Source: an uncultured Clostridia bacterium
Lineage (GTDB): Bacteria; Bacillota; Clostridia; Oscillospirales; Butyricicoccaceae
Assembly: GCA_910586575.1 (NCBI GenBank)
Contig: CAJUJQ010000061.1
Coordinates: forward strand, 1 to 17,950
DNA: 17,950 nucleotides
Direction: 5' to 3'
The translations under genes were made by a program, and so were the position numbers. Numbering within the stretch: the first letter of the stretch is position 1; every line of letters begins with the position of its first letter. Shown in pieces: positions 1 through 7,572 of the stretch. Below the pieces are notes generated by a model. It did no database searches, was not told the DNA's origin, and saw only the letters and a list, made by a program, of their open reading frames with translations.

Positions 1-54
1 ACTCCCTTTTTGTGTATATTTCGTGTATGAACGTTTTTGCGCAGATTGCTCTAG

Positions 55-214
55 GAGCCTATCCCGCAATTAGACGTGCGCAGACTGCGCCGTCAGATTT
101 TTCGTCAGGCGAAGCCGATTTCCCGCAGAAGTCCTGACGGATTTCAGGGGAAAGCGGCGCAGCATGACGGAAAAGATCAAGCAAGCTGTGTGCGGATAAT
201 TTCGGGATAGTCTC
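55..214. repeat. MITE-like / structured dispersed repeat, copy 1
   Basis: This 160-bp non-coding element is bounded by 17-nt imperfect inverted repeats. The left arm is GAGCCTATCCCGCAATT (55-71) and the right arm is AATTTCGGGATAGTCTC (198-214), complementary at 15 of 17 positions. Inside lies a second hairpin, CGTCAGG (103-109) with CCTGACG (133-139). A second copy at 8628-8790 shares the blocks TCGTCAGG, ATTTCCCGC, CGGATTTCA and AAGCGGC with nearly identical spacing (16, 20 and 14/15 nt). It has no coding capacity and no clear target duplication. It lies directly upstream of the PTS IIA gene, so it may contribute to that gene's 5' leader. The family name is unknown to me. Confidence 0.75.
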
Positions 215-231
215 TGAATCAATGTAACGGC

Positions 232-255
232 AAGGAGAAAGATCATGGCTTTTTT
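232..255 (+). promoter_or_regulatory. Ribosome binding site and displaced native start of the PTS IIA gene
   Basis: AAGGAG at 232-237 lies 7 nt before an ATG at 245. That ATG opens a frame that stops after 12 codons (TAA at 281-283). One extra T in the T run at 250-255 would join this ATG in frame to the PTS IIA gene at 271. The fused N-terminus would read MAFFNRKKDMEPV, a lysine-rich leader like those I know from IIA(Glc)-type proteins. The ATG at 271 itself has no good ribosome binding site. Confidence 0.7.
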
Positions 256-270
256 AACCGAAAGAAAGAT

Positions 271-729
271 ATGGAACCCGTAAAGGAATTGACCGCGTAT
301 GTTTCCGGAAGCGTCATTCCGATTACAGAAGTAAACGACCCGGTTTTCTCATCGAAGTCCCTGGGGGATGGCATCGCCATCCGTCTGGAGGGGCAAACCA
401 TTACCGCCCCGTGCAGCGGGGAGATTTCCATGGCGGCAGACACCGGGCACGCCATCGGGATTACCGTGAACAACGGCGCGGAGCTTTTGCTGCATATCGG
501 GATTGATACGGTTTCCATGAATGGGGAAGGGTTTCAGCTTCGGACCGAAGAGGGCAAAAAGGTAAAGCAGGGTGATCCGCTGCTGAAATTTGACAAAGCC
601 CTGATTGAAGCAAAGGGATTTTCCGCAGACTGCATTCTGATCGTAACGAACAGCGACGACTTCCCGAACCTGAAATTTGCGTGCGGCGCGGCTGCGGCGC
701 AAAACGAAACGGTTGTCTGTACCTTCTGA
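271..729 (+). CDS. PTS IIA component, glucose (Crr/IIA-Glc) family
   Basis: This is a 152-residue cytoplasmic phosphocarrier of the IIA(Glc) family. Such proteins take phosphate from HPr~P and pass it to a IIB domain. The family core is complete: the VFSSKSLGDGIAI segment near residues 25-37, the invariant first histidine (about H60), and the active-site motif LLLHIGIDTV with the phosphorylatable histidine at about H75. It stands alone, with no IIB or IIC domain in the window, so it must serve a transporter elsewhere or act in regulation. The real N-terminus is probably at 245, with a one-base deletion in a T run separating it from the rest; translation from 271 would lose only about nine leader residues. 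A strong hairpin follows the gene. Its placement beside a mannan locus does not prove a functional link. Confidence 0.9.
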   Translation: MEPVKELTAYVSGSVIPITEVNDPVFSSKSLGDGIAIRLEGQTITAPCSGEISMAADTGHAIGITVNNGAELLLHIGIDTVSMNGEGFQLRTEEGKKVKQGDPLLKFDKALIEAKGFSADCILIVTNSDDFPNLKFACGAAAAQNETVVCTF

Positions 730-749
730 ACGGCTGTCGCAGCCAAAAG

Positions 750-780
750 AAAGGCTCCGCTTTGCGGCGGGGCCTTTTCC
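750..780. terminator. Intrinsic terminator between convergent PTS IIA and lacI genes
   Basis: AAAGGCTCCGC (750-760) pairs with GCGGGGCCTTT (767-777), giving an 11-bp stem with one G-T pair and a six-base loop. On the plus strand the stem runs into a short T run (TTTTCC). It ends the PTS IIA transcript and, because A residues precede it on the other side, may also stop the convergent lacI transcript. Confidence 0.75.
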
Positions 781-809
781 GATTGTGCCAGGAATATATG
801 ATTTTGCGT

Positions 810-1820
810 CTATGAAGGGTTCTGACGGAAAATACCGCTGCTATCCCGGATAATCATTTGTCCGGGAAGAATCTGCTGGACTGCATGGCTTGAGGGGTCC
901 ACAATTTTTCGGTGCAGCAATTCTACGGCCTGTTTTGACATTTGCTCGATATCTACCCGATAGGTAGTCAGCTGGGGACGGCAAAGGGAAGCGAACTTGT
1001 AATCATCATAACCGCACACGGCGACATCCTCCGGCACGCGGTACCCGGCCTGCTGAAGCGCAATCACCAGATTATAAGCGACCTCGTCACAGCTGCATAA
1101 AAAAGCATCCGGAATGGTTTCCGGCAGTGCCAGAGGAATAAACCTGCCGTCTTCCCCGCGATCCTCCAGCCGCCATAATTCCTGGGGAACCAGCCCCGCC
1201 CTGCGTATGGCCCATTGGTAGCCCAGGTAACGGTCCATGATGCTGGAGCTGGACAGGATGCTGCCAACAAAACCGATTTTTGTGCGGCCCTGACGAAGCA
1301 GATGCGAGGTCAGGGCAAACCCGCCGTCCGTGTTGTCGCTGAGGATGCAGTCGCGTGGTTTGCCGGGCAGGTGGAAATCCAACAGCAGGCAGGGCAGGCC
1401 GCTGCTCTCCGCCATTTGCACGTAACCTTCCTCTAAATTCCCCATGAAGAGGACACCATCCACCTTTTCCTCTGTAATCAGCGCAGGAAGCGTGGCAAAC
1501 CGTTCCGCCTCAGAGGAGACGATTTCAATCAGGCAGGTCATGCCCAGAGAACGGCTGTCCAATACCAAAGAGCGATAGAGCTGCGTATAAAAAGCGTTTT
1601 CCGCAAAATAATGGTCTGCCACCAGCACGCCAATGTGAATATCTGTACTTTGCCGGGTGGGCGTCCGAACCCCGGTATATCCCATTTGACGGGCAAGCGC
1701 TACCACCTTCGCCCTGTTTTCTTCGCTGATACCGGGTTTCCCTGCCAACGCTTTTGATACAGAAACCACGCTGAGATTTAGTTTTTCCGCAATGTCCGCC
1801 ATCCGGACTTGTTTGCTCAT
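810..1820 (-). CDS. LacI-family transcriptional regulator
   Basis: This 336-residue protein has the normal LacI/GalR length. The N-terminal helix-turn-helix spans about residues 7-26 (MADIAEKLNLSVVSVSKAL), followed by a GKPGISEENRAKV helix and a hinge near 48-60. The remainder is a periplasmic-binding-protein-like effector domain, with segments such as DGVLFMGN and ICGYDD-type VAVCGYDDYKFASLCRPQLTTYRVD near the C-terminal third. It is the only dedicated DNA-binding regulator of this type in the window and sits at the distal end of the mannoside operon, so it is the natural candidate for its effector-responsive repressor. The effector is not deducible; mannobiose or mannosyl-glucose are guesses. 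It has its own consensus promoter and is separated from the upstream gene by a hairpin, so it is probably transcribed independently. The frame is intact. Confidence 0.92.
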   Translation of the reverse strand: MSKQVRMADIAEKLNLSVVSVSKALAGKPGISEENRAKVVALARQMGYTGVRTPTRQSTDIHIGVLVADHYFAENAFYTQLYRSLVLDSRSLGMTCLIEIVSSEAERFATLPALITEEKVDGVLFMGNLEEGYVQMAESSGLPCLLLDFHLPGKPRDCILSDNTDGGFALTSHLLRQGRTKIGFVGSILSSSSIMDRYLGYQWAIRRAGLVPQELWRLEDRGEDGRFIPLALPETIPDAFLCSCDEVAYNLVIALQQAGYRVPEDVAVCGYDDYKFASLCRPQLTTYRVDIEQMSKQAVELLHRKIVDPSSHAVQQILPGQMIIRDSSGIFRQNPS

Positions 1821-1858
1821 AATAAGGATACCCCCTGTTTTCGAGCATTCTATTTCTG

Positions 1859-1887
1859 ATTATACTGCTTTGCGGGCCATCCGTCAA
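1859..1887 (-). promoter_or_regulatory. Sigma-A promoter of the lacI-family gene
   Basis: Reading the minus strand, TTGACG (1882-1887) and a perfect TATAAT (1859-1864) are separated by exactly 17 bp, 38 bp before the ATG. A G-rich ribosome site (AGGGGG) precedes the start. Upstream of the -35, TTAAC (1908-1912) and GTTAA (1920-1924) form an inverted repeat that could be an operator; that part is weak. Confidence 0.8.
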
Positions 1888-1950
1888 CTAAAACAGGCTA
1901 AAAATGCTTAACAAACCGGGTTAAAACAGCATGTTTTTTCATTGCGGAAA

Positions 1951-1984
1951 CAGCAAGCCGAAGCATTACCGCTTCGGCTTGCTG
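1951..1984 (-). terminator. Hairpin at the end of the leftward operon
   Basis: A perfect 14-bp stem, CAGCAAGCCGAAGC (1951-1964) with GCTTCGGCTTGCTG (1971-1984), encloses a six-base loop. It starts 3 nt after the TAG stop of the gene at 1987. The following T run on the minus strand is poor (TTTCC), so termination may be incomplete or the hairpin may protect the 3' end of the transcript. Confidence 0.7.
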
Positions 1985-1986
1985 TG

Positions 1987-2643
1987 CTATATTCCATGCA
2001 GTGTAAGTTTTTCGCCGGAGCAGAGGAAGCGGCCCCACAATGACCGCGCGGCATCCAGGCCGGGCTGCTGTCCTTCGACCCAGCAGCCGCGGCAGCCCAG
2101 ATACAGCCCTTCGCCGCAGGGGATGACCATATTTTCCCAATCCTCCGCACCTTCGGCAGGTTCGGAACCGTCCCGGTAGAGCAGCGCCCCCGAATATTGC
2201 TGGAACGCGGCGGGCTGGACGGTAAGGAACAATCCGCTTTGCCCGGTGGTCAAATCGGCTTCCAGCGCAAGCAGGCTGGCATATTCCTGTTCTCCATTCG
2301 TCATGCCGCGCCGATGCATTGCTTCTAAATCCAGGAGATATTGGCGGACTATAATGCAGATTTTACCGTCCCCGTTCTGATCCTCGCCGAATGGCGCAAG
2401 ACCTTCCGCAACAGCGGCTTCCTGTTCCTGGGAAAGCGGATACGTCCCGACCCAGCCAATGGTGTAATCCGGATGTGGATTGCTGAGCGCCTGTGCCGCG
2501 AAATAAACGCCCAGCAGAAGGGCGGCGGCTGACACCGCGGCATAGATCCAATGATAATGCCACCAGTGCAGCAGCCGCTCCTGCGCGGTAAGGGTTTCCC
2601 GGACGTGCTTCTTTACACGTTCCGCTTCCGATAAATACGCCAT
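1987..2643 (-). CDS. Single-pass membrane-anchored protein of unknown function
   Basis: I do not recognise a named family for this 218-residue protein. It has a charged cytoplasmic N-terminus (residues 1-30, many Lys/Arg/Glu), one membrane helix at about 33-51 (IYAAVSAAALLLGVYFAAQAL), and a soluble outer domain of about 165 residues. The outer domain carries DQNGDGKI at 88-95, which resembles the start of an EF-hand or dockerin calcium loop, although the usual acidic residue at loop position 12 is absent. The start is supported by GGGAGG 8 nt upstream. The gene follows the DUF624 gene by 21 bp and ends the leftward operon before a hairpin. An accessory role to the sugar importer is inference from position only. 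Confidence 0.75.
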   Translation of the reverse strand: MAYLSEAERVKKHVRETLTAQERLLHWWHYHWIYAAVSAAALLLGVYFAAQALSNPHPDYTIGWVGTYPLSQEQEAAVAEGLAPFGEDQNGDGKICIIVRQYLLDLEAMHRRGMTNGEQEYASLLALEADLTTGQSGLFLTVQPAAFQQYSGALLYRDGSEPAEGAEDWENMVIPCGEGLYLGCRGCWVEGQQPGLDAARSLWGRFLCSGEKLTLHGI

Positions 2644-2664
2644 GCGGATATCCTCCCTGTCCGG

Positions 2665-3306
2665 TCAGGACGGCTCTGTTTTTTCACGGTTCTCGATCTT
2701 TTTATAAACGGGCAGCATCAGCGCCGTCAGGCACAGTGCGCTCAATGCGCCGCCCGCTAACAGCCATGGCGGCAGGATATAAAAGAATGCCTCCGGATTT
2801 TTCCAAAGCAGCAGGGGCATCCACAGCGCGAGCGCAAAGGTTGCCAGCGCAATTCTGGGATTCGCCGCGCTGAGCAGCAGCCCGTCCGCAATGGCCTGCC
2901 TTGCGGTATAGCGGTAACGCGCCAGCAGCAGCATGGACATCCCTGCCGCTGCCAGCCAGAGGATGCACAGCGCCGCGCCAATCGCGAGGAAGATGCCGCC
3001 CGCGCGGCCCGCGGCGCGGATACCGATCAGCAGGTCGGCCAGTGAAACCGCACCGGACAGCAGGAGGATGAGCCATACGGCGGTCGCGGTTTTCCACCCA
3101 TCACGGAACGCGTGAAAGAAGTCTGCGAACGTCCGATAATCCTCATCCGCAGCCATTTTGCGGGCAACGCTGAACAGCGCGGCTGTGGATGCGCCGATTG
3201 TGACAACCGGCAGGCAGCAGACAAGCCATACCAGATTCAGCAGGACAAGATCTCCCAGCTTTCCCATAATGATAAAAAAAGGATTGTCGATTTGCAGCTT
3301 TGCCAT
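2665..3306 (-). CDS. DUF624 (YesL-family) integral membrane protein
   Basis: This 213-residue protein has several hydrophobic helices, at about 18-40, 75-95, 100-125, 145-165 and 172-195. The N-terminal segment follows the YesL/DUF624 pattern: a first helix LVLLNLVWLVCCLPVVTIGAS, then ATAALFSVARKMA and an FADFFHAFRDGWKTAT loop. Members are common next to sugar ABC transporters and glycoside hydrolases in Firmicutes, but no biochemical function is established to my knowledge. The start is preceded by AGAGGTG. The TGA stop is followed directly by the ribosome site of the next gene, so translation of the two is probably coupled. The upstream gap of 148 bp holds a palindromic repeat. Confidence 0.88.
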   Translation of the reverse strand: MAKLQIDNPFFIIMGKLGDLVLLNLVWLVCCLPVVTIGASTAALFSVARKMAADEDYRTFADFFHAFRDGWKTATAVWLILLLSGAVSLADLLIGIRAAGRAGGIFLAIGAALCILWLAAAGMSMLLLARYRYTARQAIADGLLLSAANPRIALATFALALWMPLLLWKNPEAFFYILPPWLLAGGALSALCLTALMLPVYKKIENREKTEPS

Positions 3307-3340
3307 AAAAACACCTCTTTCATGTCCTTCGCGGACAGCG

Positions 3341-3407
3341 CTCCTGCGCGGAGTGCGCCAGAGGGCGCTGCCCTCTGGACTCCCGCAATTTTTTTTGAAA
3401 AAAAATT
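3341..3407. repeat. Double-palindrome intergenic repeat
   Basis: Two palindromes lie in tandem in the 148-bp gap between operon genes. CCAGAGGGC (3358-3366) pairs with GCCCTCTGG (3370-3378) around a three-base loop. A second hairpin of eight T and eight A residues with AATT ends occupies 3387-3407. A weaker GC-rich inverted repeat precedes them (from about 3338, GCGCTCC with GGAGTGC). Similar CCAGAGGGC palindromes are, from memory, widespread between genes in Clostridia, but no second copy is in this window. It could attenuate or process the operon mRNA. Confidence 0.6.
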
Positions 3408-3454
3408 GAGTAAAAACTTTATCAGCGCCTGCGGGCGCGGGACGGGGGATTTGT

Positions 3455-3658
3455 TTAGACGAACAGGAAAAGGATGATTGCAGCGCCTGCCGCGCCTACG
3501 CCCCAGAACAGGCCGCGCAGCAGCCGGTAATACCACTCCGGAATTTCCCGCTTTACACCGGTCAGGAAAGCCAGTTGACGGCGGAAACGCTCCTCCGGCA
3601 TACGCAGGACGCGCACCGCAAGCACGATACACAGGATACCGAAAACAAGTTCAGACAT
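3455..3658 (-). CDS. Small two-helix membrane protein
   Basis: This 67-residue protein has a hydrophobic helix at each end (about 3-18 and 48-66) and a charged middle, with RMPEERFRR and an EIPEWYYRLLR segment. It is not a product of composition: it has AAGGGA 8 nt before the ATG, a normal TAA stop, and it fills the space between the esterase and DUF624 genes on the same strand. I know of similar small hypothetical proteins next to DUF624 genes in Clostridia but can give no function. A subunit or regulator of the membrane complex is a guess. Confidence 0.7.
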   Translation of the reverse strand: MSELVFGILCIVLAVRVLRMPEERFRRQLAFLTGVKREIPEWYYRLLRGLFWGVGAAGAAIILFLFV

Positions 3659-3684
3659 GAGCTGTCCCTTTCACTGTGCCGCAG

Positions 3685-5211
3685 TTAAAGAACCGGCTGG
3701 CAATCGGTACGGAACGGAACCGCCGGAAGCCCTGACGCGCCATACAGTCCCGCCGCGCCGTAGTTCGTCCATGCGTATCGGACGGTTTCCGGCACGGCAA
3801 TGCCGTCCGACCAGACCACAACCGAATCCATCTGAATTTCCGCGTGGGCGGGGTGGTAAACGCCATCCGCGCCTGCCAACTCAAAGCCTTCCGGCCGACC
3901 GTTTTTAGCAGCCAGCTCTCCGGCGGTATCGGTAAACCGCAGGATCATCCGCGAACCATCCTTCTCCACCGCGCGAAGCCGGGGCGCGTCTGCTGCGACC
4001 GGTTCTCCGTAAACCTTTGCCAGCGCTTGAAGCGCCAGCCGGTATCCAACCGTCTGCTTGTCCAACGGATGGATGTTGTCGAACTCACCGCAGTCGGCAA
4101 GCACTGCAATGCCGGTATTCCGCACCGTGCGGCTGATTTTCCATTGCTGGTCACGCAGCGCCGCCCAGTGCTTGCTGTCCAGATGCGCCTCGTGCTCCTC
4201 CCGCGAACAGTACATTGGCAGCTGTACCAGAAGGAATGGAAGTTCCCAGTCGCCCCAATCACTGCGCCACTGGTCGATCAGCGCGAACAGCATGATACCA
4301 TAATCGGCGTGCCGGGCTTCATCCTCCTCTCCCTGATAATAAAGGAAGCCGCGCAGCGCATAGGGGGCAACCCGCCGGACCATACATTCGTACAGCCCTG
4401 CCGGGCGGAACGGGGATTGGTTCCCGGCAGGCTGCGGCCACGGGCATACGCCGCATTCCCGGTTCAGGACTTCCCAGGTGGCCTCTGGGTCTTTCGCGCG
4501 GCGTGCCTGCACGCGGGTGTTCCAGGCTTCCCAGTCTGCGTTGTAGTCCTCCATTTCCCGCTGGTATTGCGCATCGGTCTTGTCCCCGACCAGCGCCGCG
4601 TAATGATCGATGTAACGCTGACCGGCGCGGCTCTGTTCCAGCTGGGCGCGGCTCATCCAGCAGCTGACAGAGGTACCGCCCCAATAACAGTCGATGATAC
4701 CGATGGGAATCCGCTGGTTTTCCATCACCCTTCAGGCGAAAAAATATGCAGCCGCGCTCATACTGCCGCTGGTTTCAGGCGTGCAGACCTGCCAGCTGCT
4801 TTCCGATTCCATACGCGAGAGTTCCTCGTCCGGTACGGCGCGCTTTGGAACGTTGTAAAATCGGAGATTTGGGCAGCGGCTAGTCTCTGCCGCCTGTTTT
4901 CCGTTCCGGCAGTCGCACAGCGCCATTTCCATGTTGCTTTGCCCGCCCGCAAACCACACGTCGCCAATCATCACATCGTGGAGGGCCAGCTGCCCGGAAT
5001 CCCCTCGGATTTCGAGCGTGTATGCACCGCCCGCCTCCTGTGCCGGAAGGAGGACGCGCCACTGACCGTCCGAACCGGCGGTTCCGGACACCGCCGCGCC
5101 GTTCAGAGACACCGCAACCGTCTCCCCCGGTTCCGCGCCGCCCCAAACCGGAATCGGCCTGTGCCGCTGAAGAACCATGTGGTCCGAAAATACGGCTGCT
5201 TTTGTCAGCAT
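3685..5211 (-). pseudogene. SGNH-type carbohydrate (sialate O-acetylesterase-like) esterase, interrupted by one in-frame TGA
   Basis: The full frame would encode about 507 residues, normal for the sialate O-acetylesterase / carbohydrate acetylesterase family. The N-terminal part (159 residues) has a beta-sandwich start (VFSDHMVLQ, PVWGGAEPGETV) and the nucleophile block GGQSNMEMAL with Ser92. A TGA at 4732-4734 (codon 160) follows YFFA. The same frame then continues with RVMENQRIPIGIIDCYWGGT, which is the family's oxyanion-loop region, and later FDNIHPLDK with the catalytic Asp/His. No other stop or shift is present. The stop separates the nucleophile from the Asp/His, so neither fragment should be active without readthrough. 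The start overlaps the GH130 stop region (TGATATG) with GGAGGG upstream. In this locus the enzyme would remove acetyl groups from mannan oligosaccharides; no signal peptide is seen, so action would be intracellular. Confidence 0.85.
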
Positions 5212-5212
5212 A

Positions 5213-6394
5213 TCACTCGCCCTCCATCCGTTTCAGGAACGCAAGGTTCTTCGAGATCAACGCACAGCGCTGCTTGACGCAGTCTACGGAACGGAGCGCG
5301 TCGGAGGGCGTCCCGAATACATAATCCGTCAGCCGCTCCACCGTTGAGGTTGCCACGTGCAGCCGGGTATCGTCCGAAGCATAATAGATGTAGACTTCTC
5401 CGTTGTCCCGGACGATTGCGCCGTTGGTAAACACCACGTTGGAAACATCGCCGACGCGTTCCGGGCCGAGCGGGGCGATCAGATAGCCGCCCGGTTCCGC
5501 AATCACTTTCCACGGCTCACGGAGGTCGGTTGCAAACGCGTAAATGACGTACCGCAGCCCTGCCGCCGTATTGCGCACGCCGTGCGCGATGTGAATCCAG
5601 CCCTTCTCCGTTTTGAAGGGGACCGCCCCCGCGCCGTTTTTGCTTTCCGTAATGGTGTGATAGCGGCGGGGGCTGGTGATCCGTTCCTCGCCGATCACGG
5701 CATGGGTGATATCCTCGCACAGCCCGAAGCCGATGCCGCCGCCGGAGCCGGTGTCGATAAAATCATCCATCGGGCGGGTGTAAAAGGCGTATTTCCCATT
5801 CACGAATTCCGGCAGCAGGCAGACGTTGCGCTGCTGGGGCGAATGCAGGGTGGCAAGGTTCGGCAGCCGTTCCCAGGTTTGAAGATCCCTGGTGCGCACA
5901 ATGCCTGCCGCCGCGACGGCAGAGGACAGGTCGCGGCTTTTCGGGTCATGGCTTTCCGAGCAGAACACGCCGTAAATCCAGCCGTCCGCATGCTTTGTAA
6001 GGCGCATATCATAAACGTTGGTTTCCTCCGGGCAGGTGTCGGGCAGCGGGACCGGGTAATCCCAGAAGCGGAAACCGTCTACACCGCTGCTGCTTTCGGC
6101 AACCGCGAAAAACGACTTGCGGTCATGGCCTTCCACGCGGGCAATCAGATAAAATTTCCCGTCCAGCTCCACTGCGCCCGCGTTAAAAGCCGCGTTCACG
6201 CCCAGCCGTTCCAGAAACAGCGGATTGGTTTCCGGGTCCAGGTCATAGCGCCAGAAAAGCGGCGCATGGTCCCGTGTCAGCACCGGATACTCCCAGCGGG
6301 TAAAAATGCCGTTGTAGAAATCCGTTGGGCGGTTCCTGCGGGAGAGCAGCGCTTCCTGCCGCTCCCGCTGCCGCAAATATTCAGCATGGTACAT
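5213..6394 (-). CDS. GH130 phosphorylase, probable 4-O-beta-mannosyl-glucose phosphorylase (GH130_1)
   Basis: This 393-residue cytoplasmic enzyme belongs to glycoside hydrolase family 130. The length, the N-terminal extension before the beta-propeller, and motifs FNAGAVELDGKFYLIARVEG, ETNVYDMRL, SPQQRNVCL-PEFVNGKYAFYTRP and YHTITESKNGAGAVP match subfamily 1. The catalytic aspartate is probably D129 in VYDMRL. Characterised members cleave mannosyl-beta-1,4-glucose with phosphate to mannose-1-phosphate and glucose. The start has AAGGAGG upstream and overlaps the end of the epimerase gene by 14 nt; its own stop abuts the esterase start, so the three are tightly coupled. Adjacency to the epimerase, which supplies mannosyl-glucose from mannobiose, supports the assignment. 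The subfamily is assigned from memory of motifs and length. Confidence 0.9.
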   Translation of the reverse strand: MYHAEYLRQRERQEALLSRRNRPTDFYNGIFTRWEYPVLTRDHAPLFWRYDLDPETNPLFLERLGVNAAFNAGAVELDGKFYLIARVEGHDRKSFFAVAESSSGVDGFRFWDYPVPLPDTCPEETNVYDMRLTKHADGWIYGVFCSESHDPKSRDLSSAVAAAGIVRTRDLQTWERLPNLATLHSPQQRNVCLLPEFVNGKYAFYTRPMDDFIDTGSGGGIGFGLCEDITHAVIGEERITSPRRYHTITESKNGAGAVPFKTEKGWIHIAHGVRNTAAGLRYVIYAFATDLREPWKVIAEPGGYLIAPLGPERVGDVSNVVFTNGAIVRDNGEVYIYYASDDTRLHVATSTVERLTDYVFGTPSDALRSVDCVKQRCALISKNLAFLKRMEGE

Positions 6395-7559
6395 CCCATT
6401 TCCTCCTTATGATTTCCAGGCAGAGCCGCCCGTTGTGATAGGGGCATTTCCATGGGCTGACGATCGGCTTGCCCGTATGCGGCGCACCGTCCGCATCGAC
6501 CGACCAGAACCACTCGCCGCCGGGCCGAGGATCGACCAGCTGCTTCCGGATAAAGCCCCAGATATCGACCGCCGCGTCGCGGAAAGCGGTACAGGAAGGC
6601 TCCTTTTGCCAGGCATTCAGGAATCCCAGCACTGCTTCGGCCTGTACCCACCAGACGCGCGTCGGGTCGTCCACGCCATTTTCGCATTCGTTCAGGATGG
6701 AATGCTTTTGATAGGCGCGTTCCAGAATGTGATGGGCAAGCGACTGGTTGATGGCCCCGATCTTCGCCGACAGCGCGGGGGAACCCAGCAGCCCGCAGCC
6801 CCAGTCAATCAGCCAGCTCGACTCGATGTCATGCCCATAGCTGTGCAGGTCAATCAGGCTGTTATAATGCAGGTCGAAAAAAACCTCCTGCCGCCGGAGC
6901 GCCGGATGAAAGATTTTGCCGCGGTAAATTTCCAGGATCAGGTGCATTGCTTTCCCGGCCCGCTCGTCCCCCGATGCCTGATACAGCCCCGCATAACCTT
7001 CAAAAACATGAAGCAGCGTATTCATGGTCCGTTCGGCAAGAACGCCGTTTTCGGAAAGCTTCTCATTGCTGGAAGGGCAAAACGCACGGTCAAACGCTTC
7101 CAGATAACCGTCCTGGTCGCGGCACTTCTCTTCCATCAGGGAAAAGAGACTCTGTGCAAGGGCAAGCGCTTCCGCGTCTCCGGACGCTTCATAATAGGCG
7201 GACAGCGCGTAAACGGCGAATGCCTGGTTATAGGTATGCTTGGTGTCATCGAGCGCCTTTCCCCGATGGTCAACGCTCCAGTATACGCCGCCGCAGGAAG
7301 GGTCGAGGCATTTTTCGGTGAGGAACCGGTAAGCATGACGCGCCAGTTCCAAACAATCCTTCCGCCCCAGCTCCTGTGCGCAGCGGGAGAAAAACCAGAG
7401 GATGCGGCTGTTCAGGATGCAGCCCTTTGCGGCGTGCCGGTCGATTTGCAGGTCGTACCCCATCTGGCCGTAAAACCCGCCGTATTCGTCATCGCGGAGG
7501 GCTGCCCAAAACGGGATCAGCTGGTTTTCCAGCATGTCCCGCGCCTGTTTCATCAGCAT
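6381..7559 (-). CDS. AGE-family epimerase, probable cellobiose/mannobiose 2-epimerase
   Basis: This 392-residue protein is an N-acylglucosamine 2-epimerase-fold (alpha/alpha barrel) enzyme, matching the length of cellobiose 2-epimerases. Motifs typical of the family include the IPFWAALRDDEYGGFYG N-terminus, LNSRILWFFS, the CGGVYWSVDHRG loop, HTYNQAFAVYAL, HSYGHDIESSWL and RVWWVQAEAVLGF; the conserved histidines in the latter blocks are the catalytic candidates. In mannan pathways it converts beta-1,4-mannobiose to mannosyl-glucose, the substrate of the downstream GH130_1. I chose the ATG at 7559 because AGGAGGG lies 7 nt upstream, just past the GH130_2 stop; a longer frame to 7661 would overlap that gene and add a non-homologous Pro/Arg-rich leader. 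An internal ATG at 7553 is also possible. Confidence 0.9.
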   Translation of the reverse strand: MLMKQARDMLENQLIPFWAALRDDEYGGFYGQMGYDLQIDRHAAKGCILNSRILWFFSRCAQELGRKDCLELARHAYRFLTEKCLDPSCGGVYWSVDHRGKALDDTKHTYNQAFAVYALSAYYEASGDAEALALAQSLFSLMEEKCRDQDGYLEAFDRAFCPSSNEKLSENGVLAERTMNTLLHVFEGYAGLYQASGDERAGKAMHLILEIYRGKIFHPALRRQEVFFDLHYNSLIDLHSYGHDIESSWLIDWGCGLLGSPALSAKIGAINQSLAHHILERAYQKHSILNECENGVDDPTRVWWVQAEAVLGFLNAWQKEPSCTAFRDAAVDIWGFIRKQLVDPRPGGEWFWSVDADGAPHTGKPIVSPWKCPYHNGRLCLEIIRRKWDVPC

Positions 7560-7572
7560 CAGGCCGCCCTCC

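Noticed and set aside
3844..5277. Long plus-strand open frame (477 codons) opposite the esterase
   Set aside because: It mirrors the esterase in the antisense frame, has no ribosome site or family motif, and arises from GC-rich codon positions.
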